This document shows positions 5,914-8,949 of a DNA stretch of 8,949 bases, in pieces. The first letter of the stretch is position 1, and each line of letters begins with the position of its first letter. A program made the translations under genes and the position numbers. Origin of the DNA: an uncultured delta proteobacterium (lineage in GTDB: Bacteria > Desulfobacterota > Syntrophorhabdia > Syntrophorhabdales > Syntrophorhabdaceae); contig CAIQJW010000301.1 of the NCBI GenBank assembly GCA_903872255.1, positions 1 through 8,949 of the forward strand, written 5' to 3'. A model generated the notes under the pieces. That model worked only from the letters and a program-made list of their open reading frames with translations. It was not told the DNA's origin and did no database searches.

Positions 5914-7194
5914 CTATGCGTTCTTGTCGAGCAGAATAATATCCTTTTTCAGATACAATAAAAGCGCCATCCCCGGTAATGCGGCTATCACCGTGAACAG
6001 GAAAAAGACGGCCCATCCGACATAGGTCACGATGTAACCCGACGTCGGGGATATCACGACACGCCCCAGGACTGCGAGTGACGACAGGAGGGCAAACTGG
6101 GTCGCCGTGAACCGTTTATTGCACAGCGCCATGACAAAAGCCACGAAGGCCGTCGAACCCATTCCCCCGGTAACATTCTCAAAAGCGACCGCAACGATGG
6201 CTGCGGTATAGCTCTTTCCGATAACAGCCAGCACCATAAAAGAAAAGTTCGATACCGTCTGGAGGATACCGAAATACCACAAAGAGCGGAAAAGGCCCAT
6301 TTTGGCCATCAGGGCCCCGCCAAAAAGAGCCCCGACAATTGTCGCGATGATCCCTATCAATTTATTAATGACCGCCAGTTCGCTTAAAGAGAAATGCACG
6401 CCGCGGATGAGGAATGCTGTCGTCAAAGCCCCGGCGTACGCGTCGCCAAGCTTGTAAAGAATAATGAAAAGCATTATTACGATAGCCGATTTGCGCGAAA
6501 AAAAATCTTTTAAAGGGCCCCAGACCGCCTCGCTCATGCTCCGGGGCGGAACGATCGCGCCCTCCGGTTCGCGGCCTGCGAAAGAACCCAGCATGCCGAG
6601 GATCATGAGGCACGCCATAAAAATATATGTTTTCTGCCACCCTATCCTGTCGGCCATCATTAGGGCGATGGCGCCCGCAACGAGAAACGCTATCCTGTAG
6701 CCAAATATAAAAACGGCAACTCCGGTGCCCCTCTCATGTGCCGGCAGGACATCCGTCCGGTAAGCATCGACAACGATATCCTGAGAAGCGGAAAAAAATG
6801 CGACACACAGGGCGATCATGCCGAGCGCAAAGGGCATGTTCCCGGGTGACATGAAGCCCATAACGGCAATGCCGGCAAGGAGAAGGATCTGTGTGCAGAC
6901 GATCCAGCCCCTCCGCCTGCCGAGAAATGGCGGGACAAACCTGTCCATGAAAGGCGACCAGAGAAACTTCAAGGTATAGGGAAGGCCGACGATGGAAAAA
7001 ATACCGATCATCTTTATGTCAATACCTGCCGTGGTCAGCCATGCCTGAAGCGTGCCTGACGTCAACGGCAATGGCAGGCCCGAGGCAAAGCCAAGAACGA
7101 CCATGATGATCATGCGGTAACTGGCAAAGGCCTGCACGTAGGGCGACCCCTTGATCTTCGATAAAACTCCTGCCTGCATATCTGTCTTCTTCAT
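5914..7194 (-). CDS. ampG: AmpG-like muropeptide MFS permease
   Basis: Inner-membrane transporter of the AmpG/PAT branch of the major facilitator superfamily. AmpG proteins import anhydromuropeptides (GlcNAc-anhMurNAc-peptides) by proton symport for cell-wall recycling. The 426 residues form about 12 hydrophobic segments. Family signatures are LGFASGLPLPLTSGTLQAWL (34-53), LKFLWSPFMDRF (75-86), GRRRGWIVCTQ (92-102), SASQDIVVDAYRTD (135-148) and ENVTGGMGSTAFVAFVMALC (339-358). GGAAGAG lies 4 nt before the ATG. TAGAAT (7218-7213) lies 18 nt upstream without a clear -35, so the gene may also be read from the VOC gene 85 bp upstream. Other PAT members carry acetyl-CoA or siderophores, but the motifs favour AmpG. 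Together with the NagA-like and DUF1460 genes it suggests a recycling neighbourhood. Confidence 0.9.
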   Translation of the reverse strand: MKKTDMQAGVLSKIKGSPYVQAFASYRMIIMVVLGFASGLPLPLTSGTLQAWLTTAGIDIKMIGIFSIVGLPYTLKFLWSPFMDRFVPPFLGRRRGWIVCTQILLLAGIAVMGFMSPGNMPFALGMIALCVAFFSASQDIVVDAYRTDVLPAHERGTGVAVFIFGYRIAFLVAGAIALMMADRIGWQKTYIFMACLMILGMLGSFAGREPEGAIVPPRSMSEAVWGPLKDFFSRKSAIVIMLFIILYKLGDAYAGALTTAFLIRGVHFSLSELAVINKLIGIIATIVGALFGGALMAKMGLFRSLWYFGILQTVSNFSFMVLAVIGKSYTAAIVAVAFENVTGGMGSTAFVAFVMALCNKRFTATQFALLSSLAVLGRVVISPTSGYIVTYVGWAVFFLFTVIAALPGMALLLYLKKDIILLDKNA

Positions 7195-7279
7195 TATTCT
7201 CTTCCGGGATTTATTCTAAAGTCGGGAAGTGATTTTTATACCGGGCCAAAAGGCCAGCGTCATTTCCGGTTTCCCGCTG

Positions 7280-7711
7280 TTACCGTCCTTTTTCCAGGAG
7301 CTCGATCAAAAACCTGTTGGGCAAAAGGAAAAAAGATATTTTAGTGGTACCTTCGCATGTACGGCTCAAGTTCTCATCGTATGCCGGGCACAGAGCCGGG
7401 GAAGAAACCATTTTGAAACCCATTTTTTCCAGTTCCTCCGAGGCCTTTTCTATGTTGTCCACTTCGAAACATAGATGGTGCAGACCTCCTCCGGTCTTTT
7501 CCAGGAAATTAGAAACAACGGACGCCTCGCCGATCGGCTCGAGCACCTCGAGGTAAACGTCGTCATTCACGCCGATGGGGACGAACGAAGCATTGACATT
7601 ATTGTTATGATCCGGCACCGGACGGGTCAATGCGCCAAATCCTATTGCCTTCAGAACTTGCGCAAGATCGTCGATCTTCTTGACGACAAAACCGATATGG
7701 TCGAGCTTCAA
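7280..7711 (-). CDS. VOC-fold (glyoxalase/methylmalonyl-CoA epimerase-like) protein
   Basis: 143-residue protein with two beta-alpha-beta-beta-beta modules of the vicinal-oxygen-chelate fold. Likely metal ligands are His5 (LDHIGFVV), Glu55 (YLEVLEP, 53-59), His78 or His79 (GGGLHHLCFEVDNIEKA, 74-90) and Glu137 (FLIELLEKG, 134-142). The first module and the GLHHLCFEVD motif resemble methylmalonyl-CoA epimerase. The usual HPKxxxGVLIEL ending is replaced by LLPNRFLIEL, so the substrate is uncertain. The start is TTG (7711-7709) with AAGGA about 10 nt upstream; the family normally begins close to the DHIG motif, which fits. It is 85 bp upstream of ampG on the same strand and may be cotranscribed. 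Confidence 0.82.
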   Translation of the reverse strand: MKLDHIGFVVKKIDDLAQVLKAIGFGALTRPVPDHNNNVNASFVPIGVNDDVYLEVLEPIGEASVVSNFLEKTGGGLHHLCFEVDNIEKASEELEKMGFKMVSSPALCPAYDENLSRTCEGTTKISFFLLPNRFLIELLEKGR

Positions 7712-7783
7712 TTGTTCCGTCCTTAAGGATTTATATTACCCGACACGGGCCGTGATTACCACAGGAAAAATAACATGGATCAG

Positions 7784-7821
7784 AAAGTACAACGACCGCT
7801 TAAGGCGGCCCGCTGTACTTT
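7784..7821. terminator. Imperfect hairpin downstream of the small-gene pair
   Basis: The outer arms AAAGTACA (7784-7791) and TGTACTTT (7814-7821) enclose an inner CCGC-TTAAG-GCGG hairpin (7796-7808) across an asymmetric internal loop. It lies 18 bases past the stop of the 63-codon gene and upstream of the VOC gene. There is no U-tract beyond TTT, so it is a weak terminator or an mRNA-end structure. Confidence 0.4.
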
Positions 7822-7839
7822 CCCAAGATATGCCTCTTT

Positions 7840-8031
7840 TCAGATAGTTGCTGAGTTTCTCCTGACCGCCCTGCCCTCTTCATCTATCATTTCCATCTTG
7901 AGCAAGCGGAATGTCGTAACGTTAAAATCCTGGGCCGCACATACGGGAAGGTTGTTCGAATTAAGAAACCAGTCTCCAGATTTCGGTTTTTTTACTTCGC
8001 CTGTAACGATAAATCTTATTTCCCTCACCAT
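7840..8031 (-). CDS. Small hypothetical protein, 63 residues
   Basis: I do not recognise a named family. The ATG at 8031 is preceded by AAAAAAGGAGG with 8-nt spacing, one of the best ribosome binding sites in the window, which is the main reason to accept it. The N-terminus reads REIRFIVTGEVKKPKSGDWF (3-22), a compact beta-rich segment with Lys/Pro and Gly-Asp-Trp. It is followed by QDFNVTTFRLLKMEMIDEEG (34-53). No membrane segment, signal peptide or metal motif is visible; Cys31 is the only cysteine. It follows another small ORF by 33 nt, suggesting a two-gene unit, with a hairpin 18 nt after its stop. Confidence 0.7.
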   Translation of the reverse strand: MVREIRFIVTGEVKKPKSGDWFLNSNNLPVCAAQDFNVTTFRLLKMEMIDEEGRAVRRNSATI

Positions 8032-8064
8032 TTTATTTGCCTCCTTTTTTGTACGCCAGGTGCA

Positions 8065-8217
8065 TCACTTCCCGAAGTGCCCCGCATCCTGAAAAGATAG
8101 AAGCAAATTCTTTGCTTCGAAAAACCGTTTTCTCACCTCCGAGGCCAGGACCGCACACGCATGTGGCGAACTTTTGGTCTCATCGGTTCCGCTAATTCTC
8201 TGGAAATTCATCATCAT
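8065..8217 (-). CDS. Small hypothetical protein, 48-50 residues
   Basis: Minus-strand ORF found by direct translation. Three consecutive ATGs (8217, 8214, 8211) follow AAGAGGCGG; the second or third has the best spacing from GAGG. The product begins NFQRISGTDETKSSPHA after the Met run and ends LLLSFQDAGHFGK, with a likely helix CAVLASEVRKRFFEAKNLLL in between. I recognise no family. TATACT (8242-8237) is a possible -10, with no good -35. It ends 33 nt before the 63-codon gene, so the two may be cotranscribed. An 8-bp perfect inverted repeat (GAAGCAAA/TTTGCTTC, 8100-8118) lies within it and could instead be a transcript structure if the ORF is not real. Confidence 0.5.
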   Translation of the reverse strand: MMMNFQRISGTDETKSSPHACAVLASEVRKRFFEAKNLLLSFQDAGHFGK

Positions 8218-8301
8218 CCGCCTCTTTACTATGGACAGTATACTTGGAAAAAGTTCCGTCTGAAATGATTCGAGTCACAGTCAAAGAAAAAAAATTGGGA
8301 G

Positions 8302-8505
8302 CTAAATCACAGTTTCGCCTTTTATGACAGTTACCACTTCGCCGAAAAGATCGACCCGTTCCCCTTGAACATCCAGGAATCGACCTTGGGATGCGTCAGT
8401 ATGCAAACCCCTGCCCGATTCCCCTCAAAGGGGCCTGTGTCGCAATTCCATTTCCACATCCAAATCGGGCATATTATACCTACCGGCATAAAACCCCGCC
8501 TTCAT
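8302..8505 (-). pseudogene. Possible decayed ORF with an in-frame TGA
   Basis: Reading from ATG 8505 gives MKAGFYAGRYNMPDLDVEME..., TGA at 8427-8425, then the same frame stays open for 41 codons, ending GERVDLFGEVVTVIKGETVI before TAG (8304-8302). The second part has the alternating hydrophobic pattern of a real beta-rich protein. The TGA sits in the loop of CCCC-TTTGA-GGGG. I recognise no family. A different minus frame (8489-8331, 52 codons, Trp/Cys-rich) is also open, so coding status is doubtful. No SECIS-like element is evident. Confidence 0.3.
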
Positions 8506-8542
8506 CCCGGGCCTGGAGACTGTGTCGTGATCCGCCGCCCAT

Positions 8543-8654
8543 CGTCATTCCCCACCCCGCCGTCTCTGCGAATGGATCGTATCGTCATTCCCCACCCCGC
8601 CGTCATTCACCACCTCGCCGTCATTCACCCCCTCGCCGTCATTCACCCCCTCGC
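8543..8654. repeat. 18-bp tandem repeat array
   Basis: Four adjacent units of CGTCATTCMCCMCCYCGC start at 8583, 8601, 8619 and 8637; the last two are identical. A fifth copy at 8543-8560 is separated by a 22-bp non-repeat. The 24-bp stretch at 8541-8564 is repeated exactly at 8581-8604. Each unit resembles the outer edge of the hairpin repeat that follows directly (CGCCGTCACCCC, 8652-8663), so the array looks like amplification of that edge. There are no unique spacers. Confidence 0.85.
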
Positions 8655-8687
8655 CGTCACCCCGGTTTACCGGGGTCCAGTGTCTTT
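8646..8687 (+). repeat. REP-like hairpin repeat, left copy
   Basis: Core ACCCCGG-TTTA-CCGGGGT (8659-8676) forms a 7-bp stem with a TTTA loop, flanked by CCCCCTCGCCGTC and CCAGTGTCTTT. It is a 42-bp inverted match of 8905-8946 with two mismatches. Both mismatches fall on one base pair of the stem. It ends the 18-bp array and begins the hexamer array. Confidence 0.88.
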
Positions 8688-8862
8688 GTCTTTGCCTTTG
8701 TCTTTGTCTTTGCCTTTGCCTTTGTCTTTGTCTCTTCGTCTTCTTTTACAATGCGTTTAACTTCAGGTTTCCGTATACGTCTTTTCAGGTCGGATGACAC
8801 AGCGTAGATAGGGTTCCATTTCCTTTACCGGCAGGGATATACACGCAGGGTTGTTTGTTCAT
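8657..8862 (-). pseudogene. Decayed GIY-YIG nuclease remnant reading into the hairpin repeat
   Basis: ATG 8862 opens MNKQPCVYIPAGKGNGTL, which strongly resembles the N-terminus of single-domain GIY-YIG endonucleases (typically MNKQPxVYILASKxNGTLYIGVTSDLxKRIWEHK). The frame then gives STLCHPT and stops at 8787-8785. In the shifted frame from 8794 the homology resumes as SDLKRRI, so a one-base deletion has hit the YIG motif. That frame continues KPEVKRIVKEDEE. It then runs through the hexamer array as alternating Thr/Ala-Lys and enters the hairpin repeat as TLDPGKPG before TGA (8659-8657). The catalytic Arg/Glu helix region and most of the domain are missing. It is surely non-functional here. 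Assignment rests on motif recall and should be confirmed by search. Confidence 0.65.
8683..8730. repeat. Hexanucleotide array (T/C)CTTTG, eight units
   Basis: Eight perfect hexamers from 8683 to 8730 (TCTTTG or CCTTTG), followed by degenerate TCTCTT/CGTCTT units. In the remnant's minus-strand frame they encode alternating Lys and Thr or Ala. The inverted hairpin copy at the right end is bordered by a degenerate version (AAGAAAAAGAAAAG on the plus strand), so this tract seems tied to the repeat unit. It is prone to slippage. Confidence 0.9.
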
Positions 8863-8902
8863 GTTCTGGCTTTTTGGAACTGTAAGTGGTTAATAAGAAA
8901 AA
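8731..8902. other. Spacer between inverted hairpin repeats
   Basis: Apart from the GIY-YIG remnant reading leftward from 8862, this stretch holds no supported gene, RNA or promoter on either strand. A/T-rich DNA lies between 8863 and 8904, upstream of the remnant's ATG, with no recognisable ribosome binding site. Confidence 0.5.
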
Positions 8903-8904
8903 GA

Positions 8905-8949
8905 AAAGACACTGGATCCCGGTAAACCGGGATGACGGCGAGGGGGGGG
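8905..8949 (-). repeat. REP-like hairpin repeat, right copy, cut by the window end
   Basis: Plus-strand ATCCCGG-TAAA-CCGGGAT (8916-8933) is the inverted counterpart of the left copy. It is followed by GACGGCGAGG and a run of G at the very end. The flank GACGGCGAGGGGG equals the edge of the 18-bp array read in reverse, so another array may continue off-window. Confidence 0.85.

Noticed and set aside
7201..7260. Terminator between the VOC gene and ampG (GGCC-TTTT-GGCC)
   Set aside because: Only a 4-bp stem without a U-tract; too weak to call.
7775..8092. 105-codon plus-strand ORF
   Set aside because: Runs through the hairpin at 7784-7821 and antisense to the better supported 63-codon gene with a strong ribosome binding site.
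8425..8427. Selenocysteine codon in the interrupted ORF
   Set aside because: No convincing SECIS hairpin after the TGA, no known selenoprotein motif, and no Cys-containing homologue recognised.
8541..8654. CRISPR-like array
   Set aside because: Units are directly adjacent 18-mers without unique spacers of constant length, and no cas gene is nearby.
8365..8760. Plus-strand ORF of 131 codons over the same region
   Set aside because: Another frame of the same repeats; low complexity and no initiation signal.
8391..8807. Plus-strand ORF of 138 codons with His-Ser-Pro-Pro-Arg-Arg and Phe-Val/Phe-Ala repeats
   Set aside because: The protein pattern is the translation of the 18-bp and hexamer DNA arrays plus the palindrome; no ribosome binding site or family resemblance.

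Overview
The window looks like chromosomal DNA of a Gram-negative bacterium. The best guess is Desulfobacterota (former Deltaproteobacteria, Syntrophia/Syntrophorhabdus-like). Reasons are the gene order ffh-rpsP-khpA-rimM-trmD followed by a PF09936-type RNA methyltransferase, strong AGGAGG ribosome binding sites, an AmpG muropeptide permease, and abundant intergenic palindromes. The phylum is an inference, not a demonstration.

Region 1 (1-3540, minus strand) is a compact SRP/ribosome-biogenesis operon with a near-consensus sigma70 promoter (TTGACT-17-TAGAAT). The genes are tightly spaced or overlapping. The last gene (SPOUT-type RNA methyltransferase) runs off the left edge and lacks a normal start codon.

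Region 2 (3563-7711) holds a minimal NagA-like deacetylase, a divergent DUF1460 amidase-like cysteine protein without a signal peptide, a cold-shock protein with a long leader, an AmpG-type permease and a VOC-fold protein. NagA, the amidase-like protein and AmpG fit cytoplasmic recycling of peptidoglycan fragments, although they are not one operon. A REP-like composite palindrome lies between the divergent nagA and DUF1460 promoters.

Region 3 (7712-8949) is accessory. It holds two small ORFs with good ribosome binding sites (63 and about 50 codons), an ORF remnant with an in-frame TGA, and a repeat island. The island has an 18-bp tandem array, two inverted copies of a hairpin repeat about 220 bp apart, and a (T/C)CTTTG hexamer array. 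Between the inverted hairpin repeats is the start of a decayed GIY-YIG nuclease gene. Its shifted frame reads through the hexamers into the hairpin repeat, which supplies the C-terminus and stop codon. This linkage of GIY-YIG and palindromic repeat is the most interesting signal. The window ends in a G-run inside the second repeat copy, so it probably stops at an assembly break.
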